DNA of 64,000 nucleotides from Billgrantia ethanolica (GCF_021404305.1 NZ_JABFTX010000001.1:992001-1056000), one strand, 5' to 3'. Counted from the stretch's first letter, positions 40,511 to 49,328 are shown. The notes: a model not told the origin generated them from the sequence alone. Numbers and translations are program-made.

Positions 40511-41626
40511 TCATTGCAGCCGCTCGGCGATCTCGGCCGGCTGTACCGCGTCGCCGGACTCGTTGCCCCAGGCGTTACGGGTATAAGTGATCACCGCAGC
40601 CAGCTCGACCGGATTGAGCGTAGTGCGGAATGACGGCATGGCAGTCCCGGACACGCCATTGATGATGACGTCCTTGTGCCACTCCACGTCCGCCAGCATC
40701 TGCTCGTTGCCGGCCAGTGCGGGGAACGCCGGCGGCGACCCTTGGCCTTCAGGCTGGTGACAGGAAGCACAGATGCTGCCGTAGACGCCCTCGCCCCGCT
40801 CCATCAGCTCATCGAACTCCCACTCACGATCGATGCCCATGGCCTCTTCCGCCGCCATCTCCTGCCGCTCGGCAAGCCAGGCGTCGAATTCATCCTCTTC
40901 CACGGCGCGAACCACGATCGGCATGAAGGCATGATCGACCCCGCACAGCTCGGCACACTGCCCGCGATAGATACCCGGCTCATTGATGCGCACCCAATTC
41001 TCGGTGATGAAGCCGGGCACCGTATCCTGCTTCACGGCAAAATCGGGTACCCACCAGGCATGGATGACGTCGTCGGAAGTGAACAGGAAGCGGACCTTGC
41101 GATTGATCGGCAGGACCAACGGCTCGTCGACCTCGAGCAGATAGTTCTCACCACGCTCCTCGTCACCACGAATCTGCGCCCTCGGGGTAGCGAGATTGGA
41201 GTTGAAGGCAACGTCTTCACCCAAATATTCGTAGCGCCAGCGCCACTGCTGGCCGGTGACCATGACGTCCAGCTCGGCCCCGGATGGATCGTAGATTTTC
41301 TGCAGAGTGGCAGTCGCTGGTATGGCCATGCCGATGAGAATCAGCAGAGGAACGGCCGTCCAAATGATCTCGACTGTCGTATTTTCGTGGAAATTGGCAG
41401 CCTTTGCGCCCTTGGAGTGACGATAGCGAAACAGGGAATAGAACATGACCCCGAATACGATCACGCCGATGATCACACAGATCCAGAAGATCACCATGTG
41501 AAGGTTGTAGATTTCTCTACTGAGGTCAGTGACCCCAACCGGCATGTTCCAGCCGCTAGCCAGAGCCATCTGGCTCGAGCCGACAAGGGTCAAGCCCCCT
41601 GCCAACCAAACGAGCAGAGTGCGCAT
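40511..41626 (-). CDS. coxB: Cytochrome c oxidase subunit II with C-terminal cytochrome c domain
   Basis: 371 residues. Signal peptide, two helices (about 42-64 and 88-108), then the CuA domain with HAWWVPDF and CAELCGVDHAFMPI. A fused c-type heme domain follows (CASCH near residue 281, axial Met in GTAMPSF). This is the caa3-type form, which can accept electrons without a separate soluble carrier. GGGAGG precedes ATG 41626. First cox structural gene. Confidence 0.96.
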   Translation of the reverse strand: MRTLLVWLAGGLTLVGSSQMALASGWNMPVGVTDLSREIYNLHMVIFWICVIIGVIVFGVMFYSLFRYRHSKGAKAANFHENTTVEIIWTAVPLLILIGMAIPATATLQKIYDPSGAELDVMVTGQQWRWRYEYLGEDVAFNSNLATPRAQIRGDEERGENYLLEVDEPLVLPINRKVRFLFTSDDVIHAWWVPDFAVKQDTVPGFITENWVRINEPGIYRGQCAELCGVDHAFMPIVVRAVEEDEFDAWLAERQEMAAEEAMGIDREWEFDELMERGEGVYGSICASCHQPEGQGSPPAFPALAGNEQMLADVEWHKDVIINGVSGTAMPSFRTTLNPVELAAVITYTRNAWGNESGDAVQPAEIAERLQ

Positions 41627-41810
41627 CGACGCCTCCCGAGTTTGTAGTTGTGTCGATAACGGCGCCCCACGAGTCAGGGTATGGGGGTTCTCGTCCCAGA
41701 GAACATTAGCCGCTTCTTCTAGCCGAGTATATGGAGACAAGTTTAGAAAGTCACTCGCCTAACCTTCACCTTATGGCTAACGCAGCAGTCAACGCTGGGC
41801 CCTGCTACGC
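41627..41810 (-). promoter_or_regulatory. Gap upstream of coxB
   Basis: 184 bases between the DUF2970 gene and coxB. It should contain the main cox promoter unless transcription comes from the DUF2970 gene. No clear boxes recognised. Confidence 0.35.
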
Positions 41811-41984
41811 TCAGCCCGCAACCCAGATCGCCACCAGGGCCAGCACACCCACCAGCAGCAGTCCCATGACGATTCCAGTCACGATGAAGGCCATTGGACT
41901 GCCACGCTCGAAATCCTCACGCCGCTGCCTATCGCGCTGAACGCCGAAGAACGCTGCCAGCACCGATTTTATGACACTCCACAT
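41811..41984 (-). CDS. DUF2970-family small membrane protein
   Basis: 57 residues: MWSVIKSVLAAFFGVQRDRQ, then RREDFERGSPMAF and one helix (IVTGIVMGLLLVGVLALVAIWVA). GGGGAAGG precedes ATG 41984. I recognise the DUF2970 pattern, which commonly lies just upstream of coxB in gammaproteobacteria. Function unknown, probably linked to the oxidase. Confidence 0.85.
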   Translation of the reverse strand: MWSVIKSVLAAFFGVQRDRQRREDFERGSPMAFIVTGIVMGLLLVGVLALVAIWVAG

Positions 41985-42223
41985 CGCCTTCCCCCTCTAT
42001 AGACCGGCTGGATAGACCGGCTGGCTTCTGAGCATGACACAACCACCCCATTGCCGTAAGCCACTGGCTTGAAAGCCCGTATCGGATGCCGAGTTCGTTA
42101 TCACGAAATCGCATACCGCAATGCAGCAAAAAAGCATGGGAGAGCCACCTTTGCTGGACTACACTCGAATGCATGCGTTCTACCCTGTCCCAATCGCCCT
42201 TTCGACATATCACGGAGATCGCC

Positions 42224-42583
42224 ATGGCCAGCCCCACCCCCGGTCGCCCCGCGCCCAACCCCGCCCTCGATGCCTCCCTGCCACTGATGGAATGGTGGTC
42301 GCAGCAATGGATTCAGGGAATTACCCCGATGACGCGCCTTCAACTGGCATGGATGGAAAGCGTATCTGACATGATGCTTCAGGAAGCGAAATTCCTCGCC
42401 GCGCTTTCCGAAGCAGGACAACAGCTCGGACACTGCTATGACACTCACGGCGCCGACCCCGAAAAGATGAAGGAATGCTACGAGGAAATAGCGCGCGAGG
42501 TTGCCGACCAGCATATGCGGCGCCTCAAGCATGTCGCCGCCATGCCCCAGGAATTCCGGCGCAGGATCTGGGAAGAAATCTAA
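42224..42583 (+). CDS. Hypothetical helical protein, function unknown
   Basis: 119 residues from ATG 42224, preceded by GGAG. Mostly amphipathic helix (LMEWWSQQWIQGITPMTRLQLAWMESVSDMMLQEAKFLAAL) with no signal peptide or membrane segment. The style recalls small phasin-like or granule-associated proteins, but I cannot assign it. It is the last host gene before the tRNA and satellite. Confidence 0.65.
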   Translation: MASPTPGRPAPNPALDASLPLMEWWSQQWIQGITPMTRLQLAWMESVSDMMLQEAKFLAALSEAGQQLGHCYDTHGADPEKMKECYEEIAREVADQHMRRLKHVAAMPQEFRRRIWEEI

Positions 42584-42750
42584 CAGCTAAAGGCAAGCAT
42601 CTGAAAGGAAAGTACAAAAGAGGCTTTTCATTTCCTCCGGAACGCGCTAGTATACGCCTCGTTCTCGGGGGCATGACCAAGGTCGAGCCGCAGTCAAAAG
42701 CCCCATGGCAACGCGATACAGCGTATCGAATGCCGAGCCGAGATATCAGT

Positions 42751-42827
42751 CGGAGCGTGGCGCAGCTTGGTAGCGCGCTGCAATGGGGTTGCAGAGGTCG
42801 CAGGTTCGAATCCTGTCGCTCCGACCA
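42751..42827 (+). tRNA. tRNA-Pro (anticodon GGG)
   Basis: 77 bases from CGGAGCG to encoded CCA. The acceptor stem CGGAGCG pairs with CGCTCCG; the anticodon stem CTGCA/TGCAG holds the loop ATGGGGT, giving anticodon GGG; the T loop is GGTTCGAATCC. The gene is intact, and its 3' half is the attachment site of the satellite. Confidence 0.96.
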
Positions 42828-42828
42828 T
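42786..42828 (+). other. attL core of the satellite (3' half of tRNA-Pro)
   Basis: The 43 bases from the anticodon loop through CCA plus one are repeated exactly at 53151-53193 in the same orientation. Adding four bases on the left with one mismatch extends the match to 48. This is the usual crossover region of tRNA-targeting tyrosine integrases. Confidence 0.93.
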
Positions 42829-42838
42829 AAAACACAGT

Positions 42839-42878
42839 AAAAACCGCCACTTACGGATAACGCCGGGTGGCGGTTTTT
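42839..42878 (+). terminator. Terminator of tRNA-Pro
   Basis: AAAAACCGCCAC (42839-42850) pairs with GTGGCGGTTTTT (42867-42878). A near copy follows attR at 53204, so the homology at the two ends goes beyond the tRNA core. Confidence 0.88.
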
Positions 42879-42892
42879 CGTTCCGGGCCGAT

Positions 42893-42913
42893 CAGGTAGC
42901 AAATAGGTAGCAG
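42893..42913. other. Candidate left arm-type integrase site
   Basis: A 21-bp sequence holding GGTAGCA twice (11 bases apart) is repeated exactly at 52996-53016, same orientation, near the other end of the element. Paired short repeats inside both ends are typical of integrase arm-binding sites. Confidence 0.65.
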
Positions 42914-43004
42914 GCGCCAGCAACAGGAAGCCACCTTAAGCGCTACCCGCCAGACAGGCCACTTTGGCCTGAGTCAGGTCAAAATGGCCTCACTCGACCA
43001 GCGA

Positions 43005-43035
43005 CAAAAAAGCCCCCAGCGCAAGGCGTGGGGGC
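43005..43035 (-). terminator. Terminator of the satellite morphogenesis operon
   Basis: On the minus strand GCCCCCA and TGGGGGC (43012-43018 with 43029-43035) pair and are followed by six T. It lies 127 bases past the last head gene. Confidence 0.85.
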
Positions 43036-43060
43036 GTGCCGGCCGCGGCCCCGGATGAGC

Positions 43061-43087
43061 AACCCGCCGGCTGTCGGGGTTTTTTTC
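43061..43087 (+). terminator. Plus-strand terminator-like hairpin at the satellite's left end
   Basis: AACCCGCCG and CGGGGTT pair imperfectly and run into seven T on the plus strand. No plus-strand gene precedes it inside the element; it may block read-through from the tRNA side. Confidence 0.55.
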
Positions 43088-43161
43088 ACGCAGGGCACTC
43101 GCCGACTAATCCCTGGCCAGACTGAGCCTTTCGGCAAGCTCTGGCAGCCTGTGAAACTTTG

Positions 43162-43479
43162 CTAGGCCATCACCTCGCACATCAGCACCAGCCGACGGCG
43201 GCGCTTGTCGGGCAAGATGGCCTTGATCTGGTATCGCTCCCCCTCGTACTCGAGCCGCATCGTCGCGTCCAGGTCCGGGCGGTGACGCATCACGACGCGG
43301 AACGTGGTCTCGGCCTGGGTCGCACTGGCGGCCAGGAACTCCCGGCCGTGGATGCCCTCGATGCTGGCCCACTCCTCGCCGACGGCTGCCCAATCCTCAA
43401 TCATGCCGCCGGTTTCCGGGTCTTGAACGGTCGTCAGCGCCTGGATCTCGACCCGGTAGCGCAGCTCCCCGGTACGCAT
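43162..43479 (-). CDS. Phage head-tail adaptor / head closure protein
   Basis: 105 residues, starting MRTGELRYRVEIQALTTVQDPETGG, a beta-rich pattern typical of the phage head-tail joining (SPP1 gp16-like) family. It should close the filled head and offer the tail docking surface. Start overlaps the connector stop (TGATG). It is the last gene before attL, where an ordinary prophage would continue with tail genes. Confidence 0.82.
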   Translation of the reverse strand: MRTGELRYRVEIQALTTVQDPETGGMIEDWAAVGEEWASIEGIHGREFLAASATQAETTFRVVMRHRPDLDATMRLEYEGERYQIKAILPDKRRRRLVLMCEVMA

Positions 43480-43769
43480 CACAGCACCTCGGTCGAGCGG
43501 TAGGGGTTCAGCAGCAGTTGAAACGTCGGGTTCTCCTGGAAGCCGCCGACGCCGGTAATGGCCTGCCGCTCCCGGTACTCGAACAGGTCGCCCACCAGTA
43601 GCAGCACCGCGGCGCGCACCGGCGCCGGCATCGGCTCGGGCAGGTCATCGCCGAGATACTTGGCTATGTGGCCCTCGGCCGCCTCGACCAGGCTGGTGAT
43701 CAAGGCGTCTTCGTCATCTTCCAGCACGCGGAGATGGTCTTTCGCTTCCTGCAGCGTCACGGTAGTCAT
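43479..43769 (-). CDS. Phage head-tail connector protein (gp6-like)
   Basis: 96 residues. MTTVTLQEAKDHLRVLEDDEDALITSLVEAAEGHIAKYLG is the usual opening of gp6/phage QLRG-type connectors: a DNA-exit ring under the portal. Start overlaps the terL stop (ATGA). Confidence 0.88.
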   Translation of the reverse strand: MTTVTLQEAKDHLRVLEDDEDALITSLVEAAEGHIAKYLGDDLPEPMPAPVRAAVLLLVGDLFEYRERQAITGVGGFQENPTFQLLLNPYRSTEVL

Positions 43770-45262
43770 ACGAAAAATACCTCGGTTTCAATCGTGGCCG
43801 GCTCCTCGGCAGCCTGGGCGGCGCCCATTGCCATGGCCAGGGCCTGGATGCCGTCAATGCGGCCGGTTCGGCGGGACTTGTCCAGCTTGCGAGCGCCAGC
43901 CGGATCGGTCACGGCCACGGCATTGGCGGCGCACATTGTCAGCACCGGGTGGTTACCGTGGGCGATGCGGCCGTTCAGCAGCTCGGCCTCGAGGGCGTCG
44001 AGTGCCGGCGCCATGTCGCGGAAGCCCTGGCCATACGGCACCAGGGGCAGCTCGATACCCAGCCGCTCGAGCTCCTTGCGGAATATGTCGATGCGCCAGC
44101 GGTCGAAGGCGATGGCGCGCAGCTCCACGTCTTGCAGGATCTCGCCCAGGTCGGTGGCCACGGCCTCGTAATCCACCGTTGCCCCGGGTGTGGTGCGCAG
44201 GAAGCCAGCGCGGGCCCACACGTCATACGGCGCCCGGTCGGTCTTGGCGCGGTCGAAGATCCCCTGCTCTGGGGTCCAGAAGTACGGCCGCACCTGCCAG
44301 ACGCCTCCCGCCTTGCCCACCAGCACCAGCGCGGTGAGGTCGGTACGGGCGGAAAGATCGAGACCCCCATAAACGGGGCCCTCGAACGGCTCAGGCTCGG
44401 CCGCACAGCCTGCCCACACGTCGGGGCTGATAAACGGGCTGTCCAGGCTGACGCGCTGATTCAGCAGCAGGTTCCGGGCGGTATTGGACATGCTGGGCAT
44501 TCGCTCGGCCTGGGCCATCTGCTCGCGCATATCGTCAACGCTTCGGAAGATCCCCAGCGCCGGGTTCGCTGCCTTCCAGGCGGCCTCGTCCAGCAGGTCG
44601 CAGCCTTCGGGGGCGGCGTACAGGTGGCACACGGTGCGCGGATCCTTGGAGCGCAGCGCGTCGTCTATCCACTGGCTCAACAGGTCGGCATCGTTGGCGG
44701 CCTGGGTCGATATGGTGATCAGCAGCGGGCTTTCGTGGGCGCCCTGGCTGGTGGTGATCGCGTCAACGAAGTCGGACTGCGGCCCCCTCACCTGCCCCAC
44801 CTCGTCCAGGATCGCCAGCACCGGGCTCAGGCCGTGGGCGGTCTTGCCGTCGGCGGCCAGGGCCCGGAACTCGGTATTCATCGTCAGGCCGATCAGGCGC
44901 TTGCCGCTCGGCACGATGCGAACGATGCGGGAAAGCTCCTGCGACATCTGGACCATCTTGGCCGCCAGGTTGAACACCAGCGCGGCTTGGTCGCGTGACA
45001 TGGCCCCCGATACCAGTTGGCTGTTCTGCTTCGCCTCGGGCCCCACCAGGTGCGCCAGCAACAGCGCGGCAATCAGGCCGGTCTTGCCGTTCTTGCGGCC
45101 CACGGAGAGGATCGCCCGCCGGGTACCGGCCGGGTTGTCGTAGACCTCGCTAATAAAGCGCTTCTGGAAGTCGGCCAGCACCATCGGCTTGCCCACGCCG
45201 GCACCTTCCGGCGTGACGCAGTAGCGTTCGACAAACTTGATGATGCGCTCAGCTCGACTCAT
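43766..45262 (-). CDS. terL: Terminase large subunit
   Basis: 498 residues. ATPase domain with Walker A SVGRKNGKT near residue 58 and Walker B VLAILDEVGQ near 170, C-terminal nuclease domain with YGGLDLSARTDLTALVLVG near 293. Terminase_1 (HK97-like) family. It drives DNA packaging into the satellite's own heads. Start overlaps terS (ATGA), a translationally coupled pair. Confidence 0.95.
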   Translation of the reverse strand: MSRAERIIKFVERYCVTPEGAGVGKPMVLADFQKRFISEVYDNPAGTRRAILSVGRKNGKTGLIAALLLAHLVGPEAKQNSQLVSGAMSRDQAALVFNLAAKMVQMSQELSRIVRIVPSGKRLIGLTMNTEFRALAADGKTAHGLSPVLAILDEVGQVRGPQSDFVDAITTSQGAHESPLLITISTQAANDADLLSQWIDDALRSKDPRTVCHLYAAPEGCDLLDEAAWKAANPALGIFRSVDDMREQMAQAERMPSMSNTARNLLLNQRVSLDSPFISPDVWAGCAAEPEPFEGPVYGGLDLSARTDLTALVLVGKAGGVWQVRPYFWTPEQGIFDRAKTDRAPYDVWARAGFLRTTPGATVDYEAVATDLGEILQDVELRAIAFDRWRIDIFRKELERLGIELPLVPYGQGFRDMAPALDALEAELLNGRIAHGNHPVLTMCAANAVAVTDPAGARKLDKSRRTGRIDGIQALAMAMGAAQAAEEPATIETEVFFV

Positions 45263-45720
45263 TGCAGCGGTCTCGGTATCAGGTCGTCGTCGTCATCGAT
45301 GCCACGCCGTGCGTCACGCTCCAGGGCGGCGCCCTTGTGAATGTCCTGGGACTTGCCCACCACGCTGATCGTGTCGATCTTCAGCTGTCGCGCCATGGCC
45401 AGCGCTCGCCGGCTCACCTTGTCCAGCAGGGTACAGGCCGGGTTGATCTGGTCGCCCAGGATCATGCCCTGCTTGTCGATGTGCTCCTCGAGGGCGGCAA
45501 TGTCGCCATAGGCCCGCGCCAGCTGGGCCGCCAGGATCAAGTCGGCTTCGGTCCAAGTGTCTCGCGGCCGTGCGGTCACGATCGCATCCCACGCCGGCCG
45601 GTCTTCCTCCCGGAGCCTGGCAAAGGCCGGGGGCGAAAGCGGCTCGAGCGCGGCAGCCTGGGCGGCCGTGACGGCTGCCTTGGCGCTGTCGGATCGGTGG
45701 CGGCGAGTCGTTGTTTTCAT
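45259..45720 (-). CDS. terS: Terminase small subunit (P27 family)
   Basis: 153 residues. Central P27-type segment DTWTEADLILAAQLARAYGDIAALEEHIDKQG and LDKVSRRALAMARQLKI, Asp-rich tail. Recognises the element's packaging site. Having its own TerS and TerL means the satellite need not redirect a helper terminase. Confidence 0.88.
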   Translation of the reverse strand: MKTTTRRHRSDSAKAAVTAAQAAALEPLSPPAFARLREEDRPAWDAIVTARPRDTWTEADLILAAQLARAYGDIAALEEHIDKQGMILGDQINPACTLLDKVSRRALAMARQLKIDTISVVGKSQDIHKGAALERDARRGIDDDDDLIPRPLQ

Positions 45721-45784
45721 GGCAGTTACCGATAAAAACGCACTGTAGGCGCGGTCCGTGGCGCGGCGGTTGCTGGTGATTTTT

Positions 45785-46111
45785 TCATGTCGGCTGCCGC
45801 CACGGATGGGACGGATCCAGGGGAATGCCGTTAACGTCGCAGCCTGGCACCGTCACTGCCTCGCCGTTCATCTCGGCCCGGGTCTTGCGGCTGTGACAGG
45901 ATGCGCACAACGGTTGCAGCGCCTCGCGCCGGTTGTCGTCGGTGAAGTCACCGGTACCGTTGTGGATGTGGTCCACGTCGGTGGCAGGCGTGACGATGCC
46001 ACTGGCCATACAGGTACGGCACAGCGGCTCCTCGGCCAGCACCTGGGCGCGCAGCTTGAGCCAGGCGGCGCTATTCAGCGGGACGTTGCGGCGCTTCTTC
46101 TTTGGCTGCAT
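45785..46111 (-). CDS. HNH endonuclease
   Basis: 108 residues. HNH core with zinc knuckles: CRTCMASG, VDHIHNG...DNREALQPLCASCHSRKT (spaced as in phage HNH proteins). In HK97-like phages the HNH protein works with terminase in cos cleavage. ATG 46111 has GAGGGG seven bases upstream and lies inside the portal 3' end (41-base overlap). The longer frame to 46195 is not needed. Confidence 0.88.
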   Translation of the reverse strand: MQPKKKRRNVPLNSAAWLKLRAQVLAEEPLCRTCMASGIVTPATDVDHIHNGTGDFTDDNRREALQPLCASCHSRKTRAEMNGEAVTVPGCDVNGIPLDPSHPWRQPT

Positions 46112-47240
46112 CGTCAATCCCCTCGATGGCCGGCAGGTTCTCCAGGCGGCGCACCTCACTACGCAGCATCCACCCTTCACCAATGGCCCGCTCATAGAAC
46201 TGAGCCCGCTTCAGGCTGTCGCCACGCAACAGGCCCTCGACGTTGTGCTCGGCATAGAACGTCCCGGGGTCGTTGATCAGTGCGCGGTTGACGGCCTGCT
46301 CCCACATCACCAGGTGACGGCGCAGGGTATGGGTCACGAAGTAGCGGCCCAGCTCCACGGCGTTGGAGTAGTTGGCCTCTCGCAGGTCGCCGATCAGCAC
46401 CGGTGGGACACGGAACAGACGGGCCACTTCCTCGACGCTCATACGGCGGGCCTCGATCCACTCGGCATCCTCGAGCGTCATGCTCACGGTCTTGAACTCG
46501 GCACCAGCAGGCAGCACGGCCGTCTTGCCATGGTTGCCCACGCCACCCTGACCAGCAGCCCACGACGTGGCAATCTCGCCGGCCTGGGTCTTGGTGGTAC
46601 CCGGCTGGGTCTGGATCACGCCTGACAGCTTGGTGCCCTGGGCGAACATACGCTCGCCGTGGGTACGCTCGGCCAGTGCCAGGCCGATGGTGTCGCGGGC
46701 CACCTGGATCGGGCTGCGGCCCAGCAGGCCGTCATCACTGTGATAGCGCAGGTGTAGAACTTCATCGGCCAGCAGGCGGCGGGTCACGCCGCGGCGGTTG
46801 GTCACGTCATAGACCAGCCGATCATCGGGCGTCACCAGCACGGTCACACTGTCCGGGTGAAGTGCCTTCAGGCTCTCGACGCGGCCGGCGGCGTTCCAGT
46901 GGATCTCGGCATAGCCGTTGCCACGCAGCAGAACATGCCGCTGCAGCATCTCGCGGAACTCGAGCGCGGTCTGGTTTTCATTGGGCTCGGAGTGCAGCAC
47001 CTTGTACAGCGGGTGCTGGCGCGCCTTCTCGCGACCGTCGGTGGTGCGCCGGTAAATGTCCAGGGGCAGACTGGCCACGCTCTCGGAGATGGCCGACACG
47101 GCGGCATAGACGGCGCTGATACCCTCGGCGCTGCCAGGCGTCACGGAGACGCCGGCCACGTCCTGGGCGGCGGCGAACCGATCCCAATAGGTGTCATAGG
47201 CGTCGGAGCGCTTCTCGAATAGGCGGCGGAACAGCTTCAC
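46071..47240 (-). CDS. Phage portal protein (HK97 family)
   Basis: 389 residues. Opens MKLFRRLFEKRSDAYDTYWDRF and contains GNGYAEIHWN, DEVLHLRYHSDDGLLGRSPIQVARDTI and VEEVARLFRVPPVLIGDL, all typical. It forms the dodecameric DNA entry ring. Starts with GTG overlapping the protease stop (GTGA). The C-terminus extends to a charged tail. Confidence 0.94.
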   Translation of the reverse strand: MKLFRRLFEKRSDAYDTYWDRFAAAQDVAGVSVTPGSAEGISAVYAAVSAISESVASLPLDIYRRTTDGREKARQHPLYKVLHSEPNENQTALEFREMLQRHVLLRGNGYAEIHWNAAGRVESLKALHPDSVTVLVTPDDRLVYDVTNRRGVTRRLLADEVLHLRYHSDDGLLGRSPIQVARDTIGLALAERTHGERMFAQGTKLSGVIQTQPGTTKTQAGEIATSWAAGQGGVGNHGKTAVLPAGAEFKTVSMTLEDAEWIEARRMSVEEVARLFRVPPVLIGDLREANYSNAVELGRYFVTHTLRRHLVMWEQAVNRALINDPGTFYAEHNVEGLLRGDSLKRAQFYERAIGEGWMLRSEVRRLENLPAIEGIDDAAKEEAPQRPAE

Positions 47241-47758
47241 TGGCAGGCCTCCAGGTACAGACGGGCCAGGCGAATCGAGCGCTGCTGGTGGGCTCGTACC
47301 TGAACACTGCTGGTGTCATAGGCTGGCGCGGCGGTAATGGTGACCTCGAACAGGTCCACATCGTGGAGCTCACGCACCGGGCGGCCACGCTCCTCGATCC
47401 AGCGATCCCGCACCGGCAGGAAGCCGAACGAACAGCCGGCCACGTCGCCACGCTCCACCAGATGGGCCAGATCCCGGCCCAGGGTGGTGTCGGGTAGGTC
47501 GATCTCGAAGGCCAGGCCCTCGGCATCTTCCGTCAGGCGAAGGGTGCCGGCGCCCAGGCGGCCCAGCAGCGACCGGCCGTCGTGCTCGTAGATGGCCCGG
47601 ATGTTCCGGGCCGTCACGGCGGCCAGCGTGCGGGTGAAGGCGCCAGCACGGATCACCTCCACGAACTCGCCCAGGTCGGCAGGCTCGTCGAACCGGGCCA
47701 CATAGCCGGTCAGCTTGCGGCCCTTCGGCTTCAGCTCACTGCTGGCGCGGATTTCCAT
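47237..47758 (-). CDS. HK97-family prohead protease
   Basis: 173 residues. GYVARFDEPADLGEFVEVIRAGAFTRTL, then IYEHDGRSLLGR (catalytic His region) and VAGCSFGFLPV (serine region). Cleaves the capsid scaffold domain during maturation. ATG 47758 two bases after the capsid start region's upstream neighbour; genes are tightly packed. Confidence 0.92.
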   Translation of the reverse strand: MEIRASSELKPKGRKLTGYVARFDEPADLGEFVEVIRAGAFTRTLAAVTARNIRAIYEHDGRSLLGRLGAGTLRLTEDAEGLAFEIDLPDTTLGRDLAHLVERGDVAGCSFGFLPVRDRWIEERGRPVRELHDVDLFEVTITAAPAYDTSSVQVRAHQQRSIRLARLYLEACQ

Positions 47759-47760
47759 GA

Positions 47761-48978
47761 TCAGCCCGCCGGGGTTGCGACAACGAAGCCCTGCGGATAG
47801 CGCAGCGCCACGTCACAGGTCGCCATGGCCCGCACCTGGACCCCGCCACGGCTGTAGGCCGGCTCGGCATACGGGTTTACCAGAATGTCGATCTCGGACC
47901 AGATCCCCAGCAGCACGTGGGAGAAGTCGCCGAACAGCAGGGTTTCGGCCGGCATCTGGTTGGTGCTGCGGAACGGGCGATCATCCATCATGCCGTTCTG
48001 CAGCAGGAAGCCGGACCCGGAGCCCGCGACCTTCTCGGTGCTGGCGAGGGTGGTCTTCACGCCAGGCGCGGCCAGCCAGTGGGCGCCCTCCAGGTTCTCA
48101 AGCTCGAGCAGCTCGGCCAGCGCCAGCACTTCCGCCCAGGTGGCCGGCATGTCGGCGGTCTGGACGCCGGTCGCACCGATGATGCCCTGGGGCTCGCCAG
48201 CGCTACCGGCGCCGCGCAGAATCGCCCGGTCGAGCTGCTGGGCAATCAGGGCGGACAGGTCGCCACGCACCAGCTGCTCAATGTCGGGGCTGGACTGCTG
48301 GATCAGCTGGCGGCTCATTTCGGTCTTGCCGCCGACGTGCTTGGGCGTCAGGGTCACTTCGTCGAAGGCCATCTCACCTTCGGGCACCGGGTTGCCTTCC
48401 GTCACCCAGCCGGTTGCCAGGCCGCTGCCGTGCTTGGGAATGCTCACGTTACCGGAGAGGCCGGAGAGCACGCGAACGCCTAGCTGACGCGCCAGCAGGC
48501 GATTACGCAGGGCGGGGATATACTGGTCGGCGCGGTGATCGGTGGGCACGATCTCGCCGGCCGTGGTGGTGGTGTTCGCCCGGGTCTCCAGGGCGGCCAG
48601 CGGCACGAAGGCGCCCTGAGCCTTGCGGCCGCTGCGTCGCTCGGCTTCCTGGGCGTACTCACGCTCGGCACCGTCCAGGCTGCGGCCTTCCATCTGGGCG
48701 CGCATCACCTTCATCACGCTTACCTGACCGGCCAGGCGCTCGAAGTCGCCACCCTCGGCGCCAGCAACGGGCGCAGCAGCAGAACGGCGCTCGGTATCGG
48801 CCAGATACTCGACGCGCTCCACCTGGGCGGACAGGGTACGCTCCTCGGCCTTCAGGGCGTCGAACTGCTGGGTTTCGTCGGCGGTCAGATCGCGGCCTTC
48901 GTTGGCAGCGGCATCGACCAGGGTTTTCATGGCGGCGACCTTGGCGGAACGCTGCTCTCGAAGGGCACTTAGTTTCAT
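47761..48978 (-). CDS. Major capsid protein (HK97 fold)
   Basis: 405 residues. A helical scaffold-like N-domain (about 1-105, KVAAMKTLVDAAANEGRDLTADETQQFDALKAEE) is followed by the HK97 body (GEIVPTDHRADQYIPALRNRLLARQLGVRVL... FDEVTLTPKHVGGKTEMSRQLI ... VRAMATCDVALRYPQGFVV). The protease should remove the N-domain. ATG 48978 has AAGGTG six bases upstream; GTG 48987 is an alternative. First gene of the morphogenesis operon. Confidence 0.94.
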   Translation of the reverse strand: MKLSALREQRSAKVAAMKTLVDAAANEGRDLTADETQQFDALKAEERTLSAQVERVEYLADTERRSAAAPVAGAEGGDFERLAGQVSVMKVMRAQMEGRSLDGAEREYAQEAERRSGRKAQGAFVPLAALETRANTTTTAGEIVPTDHRADQYIPALRNRLLARQLGVRVLSGLSGNVSIPKHGSGLATGWVTEGNPVPEGEMAFDEVTLTPKHVGGKTEMSRQLIQQSSPDIEQLVRGDLSALIAQQLDRAILRGAGSAGEPQGIIGATGVQTADMPATWAEVLALAELLELENLEGAHWLAAPGVKTTLASTEKVAGSGSGFLLQNGMMDDRPFRSTNQMPAETLLFGDFSHVLLGIWSEIDILVNPYAEPAYSRGGVQVRAMATCDVALRYPQGFVVATPAG

Positions 48979-48987
48979 CTGATTCAC

Positions 48988-49138
48988 CTTGTCGGGTTTG
49001 GTGGGCTCACGGCTTGACTGTATATCTTACCAGTTATAGTTGCAACGTTATAACATTGCTTTTAGTGACTGGTCATACACTGCTTGCCCCTCTCCGGTGC
49101 CAGCTCAAACCAACACAGGGTGGTAACTCTAGAAAGGT
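48988..49138 (-). promoter_or_regulatory. Control region of the morphogenesis operon
   Basis: Between the iteron-like repeats and the capsid gene. It contains a dyad gttatagttgcaac/gttataac (49033-49054) with an embedded perfect GTTGCAAC, overlapping a possible TTGCAA...TATACA promoter on the minus strand with rather short spacing. A good candidate for late-gene control by the AlpA-like protein, by analogy with other PICIs. Confidence 0.45.
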
Positions 49139-49271
49139 CTTCAAAAATTGAAGGCGGTAATCATCGAAAAGCGGCCATAAGGCTTCAAAAATTGATGCCT
49201 TATCCAAGTCAAAAAAGCCCTAACCCTAACAAGGCTTCAATATTTGAGGGGATAGGCTTCAAATTTTGAAG
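49139..49271. repeat. Four palindromic iteron-like repeats, candidate replication origin
   Basis: 15-bp copies at 49139 (cttcaaaaattgaag), 49183 (cttcaaaaattgatg), 49235 (cttcaatatttgagg) and 49257 (cttcaaattttgaag). Start-to-start distances are 44, 52 and 22 bases, close to whole helical turns. The region is AT-rich and non-coding, and lies just downstream of the winged-helix replication gene. This suits a PICI-type origin. Confidence 0.72.
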
Positions 49272-49285
49272 GCGGTATTTAACGA

Positions 49286-49309
49286 AAACCCGCCTCGATG
49301 GGCGGGTTT
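49286..49309 (-). terminator. Terminator after the satellite replication gene
   Basis: AAACCCGCC (49286-49294) pairs with GGCGGGTTT (49301-49309), with TTTTCGTT following on the minus strand. It separates early from late genes. Confidence 0.8.
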
Positions 49310-49328
49310 AAAGGTGTACGCGTTCTGC

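Noticed and set aside
42525..42923. 132-codon minus-strand frame across the tRNA (contains SERQDSNLRPLQPH)
   Set aside because: This peptide is the well-known antisense translation of a tRNA gene and recurs at attR (53091-53276) for the same reason.
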